From assembly GCA_910580075.1 (NCBI GenBank), contig CAJTVR010000001.1:4761-68760 (forward strand): a stretch of 64,000 bases of DNA, written 5' to 3'. The notes beneath the pieces were generated by a model. The model was not told the origin of the DNA. It saw nothing but the letters and a program-made list of their open reading frames with translations, and searched no databases. Of the stretch, positions 8,464-17,172 are shown in pieces. Position 1 is the stretch's first letter. The number at the start of each line of letters is the position of its first letter. Both the position numbers and the translations under genes were made by a program. The stretch comes from an uncultured Eubacterium sp. Lineage in GTDB: Bacteria; Bacillota; Clostridia; Lachnospirales; Lachnospiraceae.

Positions 8464-9267
8464 ATGTTTGAAATCAACAAAACACAGTTTGGCCTCTTCC
8501 TTTCCGCCCAGAGAAAAGAAAAAGGCTATACACAAAAAGATCTGGCTGCAAAACTATATATCTCTGATAAAGCAGTCAGCAAATGGGAACGCGGCATCAG
8601 CCTGCCTGATATTTCTCTGCTGGCTCCGCTTGCAGAAATGCTGAATCTTTCAGTCACAGAGCTGTTAGAAGGAAAAAAAATGGATAAAGATTCCGAAATG
8701 AATGCAGCCCAGGTCGAAAACCTTGTCAAAAAAGCGCTTTCTTTCTCAGAAAAGCCCGAAACAAAAGACCCTGCAAAGAAGCGGAAACATCTCCTTATTT
8801 TTGCAGCATGTACAGCTGCCGTAATTTTAGAATGGCTGGCCTGTTTTCTGTTTCAAAACATATATCAGGCACTTTATTATAAGGAATGCATTTTTACAAT
8901 GCAGATTCTTGGTCTGTTTTTCAGTGCCTATTTCCTGCTGAAAGCAAAGGAACAGCTGCCGCATTATTATGATGAAAATAAAATCAGTGCTTATAATGAC
9001 GGATTTTTTGAACTGAATCTTCCAGGCATCTATTTTAATAACAGCAACTGGCCTTACATCCTGCGCATCGGACGCATATGGTCTGTACTGTCAGCAGCTG
9101 TCTTTCCGCTGGTATCCCTCATCTTAAACTGGCTGATTCCGGGATTGTGGAAAATTGCGGGATTTTTTGTCCTGCTGGAATTCACCCTTGGCATGTTCGT
9201 TCCAATGTATATCGCCGGGCGTAAATATGCGGGTTCAGATACGGCAGATAAAAAATATGACATTTAG
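8464..9267 (+). CDS. XRE-family helix-turn-helix protein with membrane domain
   Basis: A 267-residue protein. Residues ~7-65 form an XRE HTH (KDLAAKLYISDKAVSKWERG, then LPDISLLAPLAEMLNLSV). The rest has three to four hydrophobic helices (from ~112, 140, 205, 230), giving a membrane-bound regulator layout common in Firmicutes. The start at 8464 has CAGGAGGAACG upstream. It is a plus-strand single gene. No partner gene is adjacent; the signal it senses is unknown. Confidence 0.8.
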   Translation: MFEINKTQFGLFLSAQRKEKGYTQKDLAAKLYISDKAVSKWERGISLPDISLLAPLAEMLNLSVTELLEGKKMDKDSEMNAAQVENLVKKALSFSEKPETKDPAKKRKHLLIFAACTAAVILEWLACFLFQNIYQALYYKECIFTMQILGLFFSAYFLLKAKEQLPHYYDENKISAYNDGFFELNLPGIYFNNSNWPYILRIGRIWSVLSAAVFPLVSLILNWLIPGLWKIAGFFVLLEFTLGMFVPMYIAGRKYAGSDTADKKYDI

Positions 9268-9315
9268 ACAGGGATGCTGCACCGGATGGTATCTATTCTG
9301 CTTAGAGCTTGTAAA

Positions 9316-9411
9316 TACCTCACAATTTATGAAGAATGTACTCTGAATTTACGGGTTATAGAAGGTTACGCTGATCAAATTGGGGATACATTCTCCACGA
9401 ATTGTGAGGTA
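9316..9411. repeat. Imperfect inverted repeat between convergent genes
   Basis: TACCTCACAATT (9316-9327) pairs with AATTGTGAGGTA (9400-9411), and AGAATGTA with TACATTCT further in. It lies between the XRE gene and the RloB-like gene, which converge. It could be a terminator or a small mobile repeat; there is no T-tract. Confidence 0.5.
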
Positions 9412-9427
9412 CAGCCTGCATATATGT

Positions 9428-10378
9428 TTATGATCTTCTCATCTCATCAATTAAAATTCCTATACTGCTTCCTACAGAATATTCCAGTGCTTCAATATCT
9501 TCACAAAATTTTTTTTCATTTTCTATAGCTTTATCAACATGTTTTACAAGTATTTCTGCATTATAAGAACTTTTACGGTATCGCGGATAAATTTTTCTTA
9601 ATTCATGTTCTGTATACCGTCTTTTAGAAGCAGTCTTTGGATTATCCAGCAGCTTTTCTTTATCCAGATCAAATACTTCGTCAAAATGAAGCAGCAGCCA
9701 GAATTCGAAACAAGGATTTGTGACACAAAACCGGAATCCCATTTCCCTGCACTTATCCAATACATATTGATACTGATTGTTCCCTAAAGCTGACACAAAA
9801 CTTTCCTTATCCCGGTCGACAATCAAACATATCTGATCAAATCCTTCATCATATGTTAAACCGCCAGCTTTAATAATTTCTGAAATATCTTCTATGATAT
9901 TGTCAGCTTTGTACTCATCCTTTAATGCTTTCAGAAGTACATTGCAGGAACTTTCAATATCTTCAGTCACATCATTTAATGATTTCTTCAATTGTTCTTC
10001 ACAAGTCCGCTGCATAATTTTCCATATATTACGTGCCAGAACTCTGCTAGTTGTAATGATTCCCTTTTCATAAAGATAATCCATAATACGATTTAATAAT
10101 GATTCATATGATATGAACTGTTCCCTGCTTTCATTTATATTCTCAATAACTCTGTCTAATATTTTCTTCGGATTGCTCCATCCCTCTTCACTAAAACTCC
10201 GTATAACAGGGATTAATTCTATCAAAGGATTAATTCCGATATCTGCACGTAAAAAGCGAACTGCCTCAAAATATATCATCTCTGTATCTTTGCCTTCAAA
10301 AATAAGAAAATATCTCTTTACTGTTTCATCAGATTTCAAGACCCTGGTACGTTCTGCAAATGTTCTGCTTTCTCTCAC
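9428..10378 (-). CDS. RloB-like (Toprim-type) protein, effector of an AbiL-like defence pair
   Basis: A 316-residue protein with the RloB pattern: FLIFEGKDTEMIYFEA (about residues 24-39), the acidic LIVDRD (185-190) and NPCFEFWLLLHF (221-232). RloB proteins are predicted Toprim-fold nucleases. The gene starts immediately after the stop of the AAA ATPase gene, with no spacer, so the two are cotranslated. Known pairs of AAA15 ATPase with RloB include lactococcal AbiL; PARIS is related in design. The pair is AT-rich compared with its neighbours, which suggests transfer. Nuclease activity is inferred. Confidence 0.8.
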   Translation of the reverse strand: MRESRTFAERTRVLKSDETVKRYFLIFEGKDTEMIYFEAVRFLRADIGINPLIELIPVIRSFSEEGWSNPKKILDRVIENINESREQFISYESLLNRIMDYLYEKGIITTSRVLARNIWKIMQRTCEEQLKKSLNDVTEDIESSCNVLLKALKDEYKADNIIEDISEIIKAGGLTYDEGFDQICLIVDRDKESFVSALGNNQYQYVLDKCREMGFRFCVTNPCFEFWLLLHFDEVFDLDKEKLLDNPKTASKRRYTEHELRKIYPRYRKSSYNAEILVKHVDKAIENEKKFCEDIEALEYSVGSSIGILIDEMRRS

Positions 10379-11767
10379 TTACTTCCCCTCTTTTTCAATC
10401 GGAAATACTGTATTAAATACAGGTACACCACCGTATCTTCCCTCCAGATATGCTCTATCTATTTTCTGGTCAAACCTTGTATTATACTCTTCCAAAGAAT
10501 AAATATCGCTCTCGCCTGATTTTCTTTTGTTTACAAACCAGATTTCATCACGCCGAAGCAGGTCAAAATCTAACAATCGTGATTCATGAGCAGTCACAAT
10601 CAGCTGAATATTTTTTTTCGCTGAAAGCTGGAAAAATGTTTCTGCAAATTTATACGTAAGACTTGGATGCAGACATCTGTCTAATTCGTCAATTACATAT
10701 GTTTTCCCTTCTCCGGAAAGTAACACCTCTAATAAATCTAATATTCTGACTGTACCGTCTGATTCTTCAGCTATATTAAACAGTACATTTTCTTTTCCAT
10801 GCAAAAAGTTAATTGTCTTACATTCAATATTTTCCTCTTTATCAACATTTATAATAAAAAAATCCTTTGCAGAGCGCATGATCAATCCAAATCCTTTTAT
10901 TTCTTCATTATTTTTCATATCTGCCGTTTTTGTTTCAATTTTAGAAATAATGTTATCACGCAGCCGTTTCTGCATATTGCCAAGAACTTTTTCTGGTGAA
11001 ACTTCCACCATTTTAAAGCCTGTTATCCCCGTTCCAAATGCAGATATCATTCTGCATACTTCTTCCACCTTATCAGTTTCCAGCATATATGAATAATCTG
11101 ATATAGGACGGTTTGGATAATTAATATCTAATTTATTCCTGATCCACATATAAATATCTTGAAAAACTGCAGCACTTTCATACTGCTGATATAATGTTTT
11201 TTTATTTCTGTTCATTGTCGAAAGTAATAAAATTCCATGGTCTTCCTGAATATCTTCTGCATATACCTTTAATTTTTCTATTAATCCAGGCTCTTTCAGC
11301 TCATCTCCAAATTCAAATTTCCCGCCATTAATATCCCTGCTGAAAATCTTCTTCTCCTTATTATCGCTGGTAAGCTCGAATAACCACTCAGATATAAACT
11401 TGCTCTGATTTAAAATCACTTCGAAACCATATGCATAATATTTTTCATCCAGCATGATTTCCAGTTCAAAATAACTTTCTTTTTCTTTATTTCTATCCTC
11501 AATTTTACAGTATTTATCCGTATGTCCGTTCGGTAATCCAAATAAAACAATACGTCTCATATAGTCCAATGCCTTTACCAGATTCGATTTTCCAGATGCA
11601 TTTGCTCCATAAACTGCTGAAAATTTTAACAGCCTAATTTTTCCATTATCAAATACATGTGCTTTCTTCGTACCGGCTTTACCAGCAATCATCGAAAACT
11701 CTTCTGATTTGCCATCTTCCCTTTCAGAAAATGATAAAAAGTTTTTTACATTGAACCGAATTAACAT
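10379..11767 (-). CDS. AAA family ATPase (AAA15/COG1106), sensor of an AbiL-like defence pair
   Basis: A 462-residue SMC/OLD-like ATPase. It starts MLIRFNVKNFLSFSE and has Walker A GANASGKSN (54-62), Walker B VIDELDRCLHP (358-368) and a switch histidine in TAHESR (394). In AbiL and PARIS-type systems such an ATPase senses the phage and releases the Toprim partner. The start ATG follows GGAGGTGCTTCA. The gene is AT-rich. Upstream lies a terminator, so it probably has its own promoter there. Confidence 0.85.
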   Translation of the reverse strand: MLIRFNVKNFLSFSEREDGKSEEFSMIAGKAGTKKAHVFDNGKIRLLKFSAVYGANASGKSNLVKALDYMRRIVLFGLPNGHTDKYCKIEDRNKEKESYFELEIMLDEKYYAYGFEVILNQSKFISEWLFELTSDNKEKKIFSRDINGGKFEFGDELKEPGLIEKLKVYAEDIQEDHGILLLSTMNRNKKTLYQQYESAAVFQDIYMWIRNKLDINYPNRPISDYSYMLETDKVEEVCRMISAFGTGITGFKMVEVSPEKVLGNMQKRLRDNIISKIETKTADMKNNEEIKGFGLIMRSAKDFFIINVDKEENIECKTINFLHGKENVLFNIAEESDGTVRILDLLEVLLSGEGKTYVIDELDRCLHPSLTYKFAETFFQLSAKKNIQLIVTAHESRLLDFDLLRRDEIWFVNKRKSGESDIYSLEEYNTRFDQKIDRAYLEGRYGGVPVFNTVFPIEKEGK

Positions 11768-11790
11768 TGAAGCACCTCCGTTCTTTTTAT

Positions 11791-11836
11791 TTAAAAAGGC
11801 AGAACATCCGGCATATACACCATACCGGATGTCCTG
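11791..11836 (-). terminator. Rho-independent terminator of the nuclease-lipoprotein pair
   Basis: On the minus strand a 12-bp stem (CAGGACATCCGG with CCGGATGTTCTG, one G-T pair; 11825-11836 and 11800-11811) is followed by CC and five T. It lies 100 bases past the stop of the upstream lipoprotein gene and 24 bases before the ATPase start. Confidence 0.75.
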
Positions 11837-11934
11837 AATGACACTTTTTTCATCTGAAAACTTCTAAACCGCCCGGATATCCTCTGGATCCCGGCATTGT
11901 CCGCATCTTAATCTTTCACTCTTCCTGCAGCTGC

Positions 11935-12858
11935 TTATGGATGGCAGCTCTCACAGGATTTATAACCGTCATCGATCAGTCTTTCCCGCTCTCCTGTATA
12001 ATTTTCCATGTTTTCATTCTGTATCTGCTGTATACTGTCACAGGAAGAAACATGAAATTTCATCATATTTTTATCCAGGATATAAGTCATGCCGTTTTCA
12101 GCACTGACTGCCATGTCTGCTGCCTCCCGGCTGCTCCCGTCAGTATAATCAATTTCAATCCCGGGCTGAATATTGTAGACATAGACGTGATAACAAATGC
12201 CCTCTCCGTCATCTTCCACCGACAGTGCTTCCATCCGTACACCACACGCAGCCAGGCAGTCTCCCTCAAAATCCGGCGTCACACGCATCATCACATGATT
12301 ACCGGTTTCTTTCACATAGTCTGCGACCATAGTTTCAAACGGCTGCATCCCGTTCTCTTTCATATAGCGGGTTCCGGTGATCAGATTTCTCTCATCTGCA
12401 TTGTTCCCGGTCAGCTTAAAACTAATCAGCTGGCAGCGGACGTACAGATTCTTTCCTTCCATACTGTCATAACATGTGCTGTGCCAGCCTGTCGGCTTTA
12501 TACTGCTGGCAGTTTTCTGCTTTTTCTTCTTTACAGAGTCTGGCCCTACACATGCAAAAGCCTCTGTACATCTGCCAAGCTCATCCAGTCCGGCATATTT
12601 TTCAAAGGATTCCGTTGTAATTTCATCTTTATTAAATTCTGGTATATTTTCATTGATAACAATATAAGGGTCTTCCGATAAGACAGGCACATCCCCTGTA
12701 TGGACCTGTATTTCAGAAACAGCCTCAGCATCCGCTTCTTTCACATCTGCACCTGTATCTTCAGACGGCATCCCTTCACATCCGGAAAGCAAAAGACCTG
12801 CGGACAGTAAAATACCGGGCAGATTCTTTAAAAACTTTTCCACTACACTATTCCTCAT
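11935..12858 (-). CDS. DNA/RNA non-specific endonuclease-like lipoprotein, probably inactive copy
   Basis: A 307-residue lipoprotein (lipobox LLSGC, Cys27). It has an EndA/NucA-type nuclease domain and a C-terminal Cys/His motif (FHVSSCDS, then CESCHP). It is a tandem paralogue of the gene at 12893-13816. Where the sister has RCHLIAYQL, this copy has RCQLISFKL, so the expected catalytic base His143 is Gln. The Asn of ERNL (158) is kept. Loss of the general base predicts little or no nuclease activity, so it may bind nucleic acid or regulate instead. The open frame is intact, so the gene is not simply decaying. Confidence 0.75.
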   Translation of the reverse strand: MRNSVVEKFLKNLPGILLSAGLLLSGCEGMPSEDTGADVKEADAEAVSEIQVHTGDVPVLSEDPYIVINENIPEFNKDEITTESFEKYAGLDELGRCTEAFACVGPDSVKKKKQKTASSIKPTGWHSTCYDSMEGKNLYVRCQLISFKLTGNNADERNLITGTRYMKENGMQPFETMVADYVKETGNHVMMRVTPDFEGDCLAACGVRMEALSVEDDGEGICYHVYVYNIQPGIEIDYTDGSSREAADMAVSAENGMTYILDKNMMKFHVSSCDSIQQIQNENMENYTGERERLIDDGYKSCESCHP

Positions 12859-12892
12859 TTCATGCTTGTATCAGGGGTAACATACAGTGTCC

Positions 12893-13816
12893 TTATGGAC
12901 TGCAGCTTTTACACGGCTCATAACCGTCTTCCAGCAGTTTTTTCCGCTCTCCTTTAAAATTCTCCCTGTTGTCTTCGTTCATCTGCTTTGCACTTTCACA
13001 GGAAGGAAGGTGAAATTTCTTCGTATTTTTATTGATTACATAAACCACACCGTTTTCTGTATCGTCTGCTTCATCTGATGACTCCCAGCTGTCTCCGGTT
13101 GCGTAATCAATTTCGATTCCAGGCTGAATATTGTAAAGAAAGACATTATAACAAACGCCTTCCCCGTCATCTTCTACTGACAGAGCTTCCATCTGCACAC
13201 CGTCTGCAACGAGATTGTCTCCTTCAAAATCCGGCGTTACCCGGTACATTACATGATTGCCCGTGTCTTTTACATAATCTGCCACCATATTTTCGAACGG
13301 AATCATACCGTCTGCATTCATATAGCGGGTTCCGGTGATCAGATTTCTCTCATTTGCATTTTCTCCTGTCAGCTGATAGGCAATCAGATGACAGCGGTTG
13401 TACAGGTTTTTTCCTTCCACACTGTCATAGCGTGTACTGTGCCATCCTGTCGGCTTTACCCTGCTGATATTCCCTCTTTTTTCTGTCGGCATCAGGTCTG
13501 TGCCTACACAGGCAAAAGCCTCCACGCATCTGCCAAGTTCATCCAGTTGGGCGTATTCTTCAAAGGACTCTGTTGTAATCTCATCTTCCGTAAATTCCGG
13601 TACGTTTTTATTAATCACGATATAAGGATCGCCAGAAAAGGCTGGCACATCTTCTATCCGGGTCTGTGTATCAGAAGCCGCCTCAAGATCTGTATTCCCC
13701 GTATCTGCGCCTGTGCTTTCAGCTGGTTCTACTGCACATCCTGAAACTAAGAGTGCCAAAAATAATGGAAGGCCGGACAGCCACACAAAAATTTTCTTCA
13801 TAACTTTACTCCTCAT
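12893..13816 (-). CDS. DNA/RNA non-specific endonuclease lipoprotein
   Basis: A 307-residue surface lipoprotein (signal peptide, lipobox LVSGC, Cys27). The nuclease core contains RCHLIAYQLTG with the catalytic His143 and ANERNLITG with the metal-binding Asn, as in EndA/NucA-type endonucleases (the DRGH-motif group). The C-terminus carries FHLPSCES and CKSCSP, a Cys motif like the zinc-binding tail seen in other secreted nucleases. Likely roles are nutrient scavenging or DNA uptake at the cell surface. It lies 34 bases upstream of its diverged copy on the same strand. Confidence 0.8.
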   Translation of the reverse strand: MRSKVMKKIFVWLSGLPLFLALLVSGCAVEPAESTGADTGNTDLEAASDTQTRIEDVPAFSGDPYIVINKNVPEFTEDEITTESFEEYAQLDELGRCVEAFACVGTDLMPTEKRGNISRVKPTGWHSTRYDSVEGKNLYNRCHLIAYQLTGENANERNLITGTRYMNADGMIPFENMVADYVKDTGNHVMYRVTPDFEGDNLVADGVQMEALSVEDDGEGVCYNVFLYNIQPGIEIDYATGDSWESSDEADDTENGVVYVINKNTKKFHLPSCESAKQMNEDNRENFKGERKKLLEDGYEPCKSCSP

Positions 13817-13852
13817 TTAACTTTTTATCTATATTGTGTAAGTATCTGCTGA

Positions 13853-15061
13853 TCATTCTTCTTCCCCGGCTTTAAAATTATAAACCGGCTTTATCACTTT
13901 TTCAATTACTACCGTTTCCCCAATATGTTTCACAATCTCATCCATTCCTTTATAGGCCATCGGGCACTCATCTAATGTCCCCTTATTTATGGACGTCGTA
14001 TATACATTTTCCATCTGTTTTTTAAACTCTGATACCGTAAAAGACTGTTTTGCCACAGAACGGCTCATCAGCCGTCCTGCACCATGCGGTGCTGACTGGT
14101 TCCAGTCGTCATTCCCTTTTCCGGTACAGAGCAGGGACCCATCCCGCATATTAATCGGTATCAGCAGCTTTTCTCCTTTTTTGGCTGAAACCGCACCCTT
14201 CCTTAAAATCATGGATTCCGTATCAATATAATTGTGAATCGTTGTAAACTGCTCCTTCACATGCAGTTTCATTCCTTTTATAATTTCACGCATCATCGCC
14301 TGACGGTTTAACTGCGCATATTTCTGAATGATTTTCATGTCATGCAGATACTGGTCAAAAAGCTCACCAGATACATAAGCCAGTGTCTTTGGAATCTTTG
14401 TTTTCACCGTGTTTTTTAAATCCGCAATCGCAGCCTCGATTTCCTGATCCCTGCCCTGCTCTTTATATGTTTTGATAAGCTGTCTGACATCCTGCCGGGA
14501 AGATCCGTTTAAAGCCTTATAACCCTCTTCCTGATAATACTGTGCTGCTTCCACACCGAGATGACGGCTCCCGGAATGTACAACGATATAAATATTTCCG
14601 TCATCGTCCTGATCCGCTTCAATAAAATGGTTTCCTCCGCCCAGAGTCCCAATGCTTTTTTCTGCTCTATGGGGATTAATATGCGGATAACAGTACAGTT
14701 CCTCTAAATCAATTTCATAAAAATATGGATGTGTTTTTTCACGGATTTCAAATCCGCTTGGAATCTTTTCATAAATTAATTTGTCCAGCTTCTGCAGCTC
14801 GATATGCTTTTCTTTAATCAGGGCTGTTTCCATGCCGCACCCAATGTCAACCCCGACTAAATTCGGCACAATTTTGTCTGTAATTGTCATGGATGTGCCA
14901 ATCGTACAGCCGGCCCCGGCATGTATGTCAGGCATCATCCTGATCCTGCTTCCGGATACAAATTCCTGATTTAATAAAAGACGCACCTGGGCAAGGGAGG
15001 ATTCGTCGGCTGTATCTGTAAAAATTTTTGCATCGTTATAAGTTCCTTTGATTTCAATCAT
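13853..15061 (-). CDS. rtcB: RtcB family RNA ligase
   Basis: A 402-residue protein. VGVDIGCGMET carries the metal-binding Asp and Cys, GGGNHF the core motif, and VHSGSRHLG the histidine motif. RtcB joins 2',3'-cyclic phosphate and 5'-OH RNA ends with GTP and Mn. The bacterial short form (~400 aa) usually acts in RNA repair. The start at 15061 follows GGAGG; the frame is open 8 codons further. The guanylylation His is expected near the C-terminus but was not pinpointed. No archease or rtcA neighbour is present. Confidence 0.9.
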   Translation of the reverse strand: MIEIKGTYNDAKIFTDTADESSLAQVRLLLNQEFVSGSRIRMMPDIHAGAGCTIGTSMTITDKIVPNLVGVDIGCGMETALIKEKHIELQKLDKLIYEKIPSGFEIREKTHPYFYEIDLEELYCYPHINPHRAEKSIGTLGGGNHFIEADQDDDGNIYIVVHSGSRHLGVEAAQYYQEEGYKALNGSSRQDVRQLIKTYKEQGRDQEIEAAIADLKNTVKTKIPKTLAYVSGELFDQYLHDMKIIQKYAQLNRQAMMREIIKGMKLHVKEQFTTIHNYIDTESMILRKGAVSAKKGEKLLIPINMRDGSLLCTGKGNDDWNQSAPHGAGRLMSRSVAKQSFTVSEFKKQMENVYTTSINKGTLDECPMAYKGMDEIVKHIGETVVIEKVIKPVYNFKAGEEE

Positions 15062-15102
15062 ATATATGCCTCCGAATCCTTTCAAAACTCCTGTCCGTCT
15101 TT

Positions 15103-16065
15103 TTATATGTTTTTATTATACTCTCCATTCTCTGCAGTTTCAAGCACTTCATGCATTTCAGGCACTTCATTCATGCTTCCCGTCCGGTATCCCTGCAAGT
15201 CCATTGCGACATAAGAAAATCCATACTCCCTGAATTTATGGACGATTTCCTCACGCACCCGTTCCTCTGTAAGTCTTGCAATATCTTCTGGCAGAACCTC
15301 AATGCGTGCCATGCTGCCATGAACACGCACCCGCATCTGATCAAAGCCCTTTTTCCTTAACAGCTGCTCTGCCTGGTCCGTCATCTGCAACTTTTCTTCT
15401 GTAATTGTTTCACCATAAGGAATTCTCGATGCCAGACACGCATAAGAAGGCTTGTCCCACTCGGCAAGCCCCATGCGTTTTGCCAGATAGCGGATTTCTG
15501 CTTTTGAAAGTCCTGCCTGGCGCAAAGGGCTTTTAATCCCAAGCTCTCTGACTGCCCGGTGTCCGGGACGAAAATCGCCATCGTCATCTGTATTCGAGCC
15601 TTCTGCCACACAAGCCAGCTTTTGTTTTTCTGCAGACTTTTGTATGGCTTTCATCAGCTCATGTTTGCATAAATAGCAGCGTTTACGGGGATTTTGGGCA
15701 AATCCTTTTATTTCCAGTACATTTACACTGCAAATGATATGACGGATGCCATGCCGGATACAGAATTCTTCTGCTTCCCTTAATTCACGTTCAGGAAAAA
15801 CATGGGAATTAACCGTTACAGCAGCAGCATTGCTGCCCAGTACGTCATGTGCTGTCATCAGCAAAAATGCAGAGTCTATGCCCCCTGAAAATGCTACTGC
15901 CATACTGCCGCATTCTTTTAGATCCTGTCTCAGGAAATCCAGCTTTTGTTCCGCCTCACTCTCTGATACATCTGTGCCTGCAGCTGTTACACCGGGATGT
16001 TTTGTTTCTTCATACTGATTTTTTTCAGATCCCGGCCCTGTTATTAAGTCTGCATTCAAATTCAA
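15103..16065 (-). CDS. larE: ATP-dependent sacrificial sulfur transferase LarE
   Basis: A 320-residue PP-loop protein. SGGIDS (60-65) binds ATP and ACLASRIPYGE (from 209) holds the Cys210 equivalent to the sulfur-donating residue of LarE. Cys130 and Cys133 (RCYLCK) make three conserved cysteines, the arrangement reported for LarE forms that carry a [4Fe-4S] cluster instead of sacrificing a cysteine. It makes the nickel-pincer cofactor of lactate racemase and related enzymes. larB, larC and a LarA-type enzyme are not in this window. About 45 N-terminal residues precede the usual start and may not be translated. Confidence 0.85.
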   Translation of the reverse strand: MNLNADLITGPGSEKNQYEETKHPGVTAAGTDVSESEAEQKLDFLRQDLKECGSMAVAFSGGIDSAFLLMTAHDVLGSNAAAVTVNSHVFPERELREAEEFCIRHGIRHIICSVNVLEIKGFAQNPRKRCYLCKHELMKAIQKSAEKQKLACVAEGSNTDDDGDFRPGHRAVRELGIKSPLRQAGLSKAEIRYLAKRMGLAEWDKPSYACLASRIPYGETITEEKLQMTDQAEQLLRKKGFDQMRVRVHGSMARIEVLPEDIARLTEERVREEIVHKFREYGFSYVAMDLQGYRTGSMNEVPEMHEVLETAENGEYNKNI

Positions 16066-16119
16066 AACCGGCTCCTTTCTTTTGTTAAACTGTCTTTCTT
16101 TCCATAAATGAAACTGTTT

Positions 16120-17073
16120 TTAAAAAAACTGTTTTAAATATTCAGCTGCTGAAACGGCTGCATTTGCTCCGTCTGAAACGGCTGTTACCACCTGGCGCAG
16201 CGCTTTTGTACGCACATCCCCTGCTACAAAAAATCCAGGTGCCGATGTCACGCCGGTTTCATCTGCCACTGCATACCCTGTTTCATCTAAGTCTATAACA
16301 CCCCGGAGCGGCTCTGTCAGCGGCTGCATGCCGACTGCAACAAATGCTCCGTGGACCGGTATCGACCTGCCATCTTTTAATTCAAGTGCTGTGACGGTCT
16401 GTTCTCCGACGATTCTTGCCGGCGCTGCACTTGTAAGAATCTCTACATTGTCCTTTTCACGCAGCTGCCGGACGGAAGATGGCGAGCCTCTGAATTCATC
16501 CCGGCGGTGGATTAAGTAGACTTTATCACACAGATCTGATAAATAAAGCGCATCTCCAAGCGCCGTGTCCCCGCCTCCAATGACTGCCGTTTCCTTTCCG
16601 CGGTAAAATGCACCGTCACAGACCGCACAGTAAGAAACACCTTTTCCGGCAAATTCATCTTCCCCTTCCACACCCAGACGGCGGTGTGCAGCCCCGGCAC
16701 AGTAAATCACAGTCTTTGCCTGTATCTGCCGCCCGTCGGTAAAATGCACGTTCCAGCCTCTGTTTGATGCACGCTCTTCTTCTGTCCCTTCTGATTTTTC
16801 TATCTGGTAAAATCCGTCCGCCATGCCTTCATAAAATTCTACACCAAGGCTTTTTGCATGCTCCCGAAACGATTCTCCCAGGTCATACCCATTCATAGAA
16901 GGAAGCCCCAGATAATTGTCCACCTGATCACTTTCGGCGATCTGTCCAGTACCACAGTATTCTTTTTCTGCCACAAGCACGCTTAAATTTGCCCGGACTG
17001 CATATACTGCTGCACTTAATCCCGCCGGACCGCTGCCAATGATTAATACATCTAATATCTGATTATGATCCAT
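16120..17073 (-). CDS. trxB: Thioredoxin-disulfide reductase
   Basis: A 317-residue FAD flavoprotein. It has an N-terminal GSGPAGLSAA FAD motif, the redox pair CAVC (149-152), GGGDTALG for NADPH, and the C-terminal FVAGDVRTKALRQVVTA. It reduces thioredoxin in the cytoplasm using NADPH. Length and motif order match bacterial TrxB. No thioredoxin gene lies next to it. Confidence 0.92.
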   Translation of the reverse strand: MDHNQILDVLIIGSGPAGLSAAVYAVRANLSVLVAEKEYCGTGQIAESDQVDNYLGLPSMNGYDLGESFREHAKSLGVEFYEGMADGFYQIEKSEGTEEERASNRGWNVHFTDGRQIQAKTVIYCAGAAHRRLGVEGEDEFAGKGVSYCAVCDGAFYRGKETAVIGGGDTALGDALYLSDLCDKVYLIHRRDEFRGSPSSVRQLREKDNVEILTSAAPARIVGEQTVTALELKDGRSIPVHGAFVAVGMQPLTEPLRGVIDLDETGYAVADETGVTSAPGFFVAGDVRTKALRQVVTAVSDGANAAVSAAEYLKQFF

Positions 17074-17172
17074 ATTTTTGTTTTACCATCCTTTCTGCAA
17101 ATATAACCGTACCATATGATTTCTGTCTCCAGGCTTTTGGCTGAGCCTCTTTCACTCCGCAGTTCCAGCCGC

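Noticed and set aside
9316..9411. Inverted repeat as a CRISPR or palindromic array
   Set aside because: A single pair of arms, no repeated spacer units, no cas genes in the window.
12000..13744. Plus-strand open frames opposite both nuclease lipoproteins
   Set aside because: Both paralogues give the same shadow because the minus-strand codon use is the same. No start signal.
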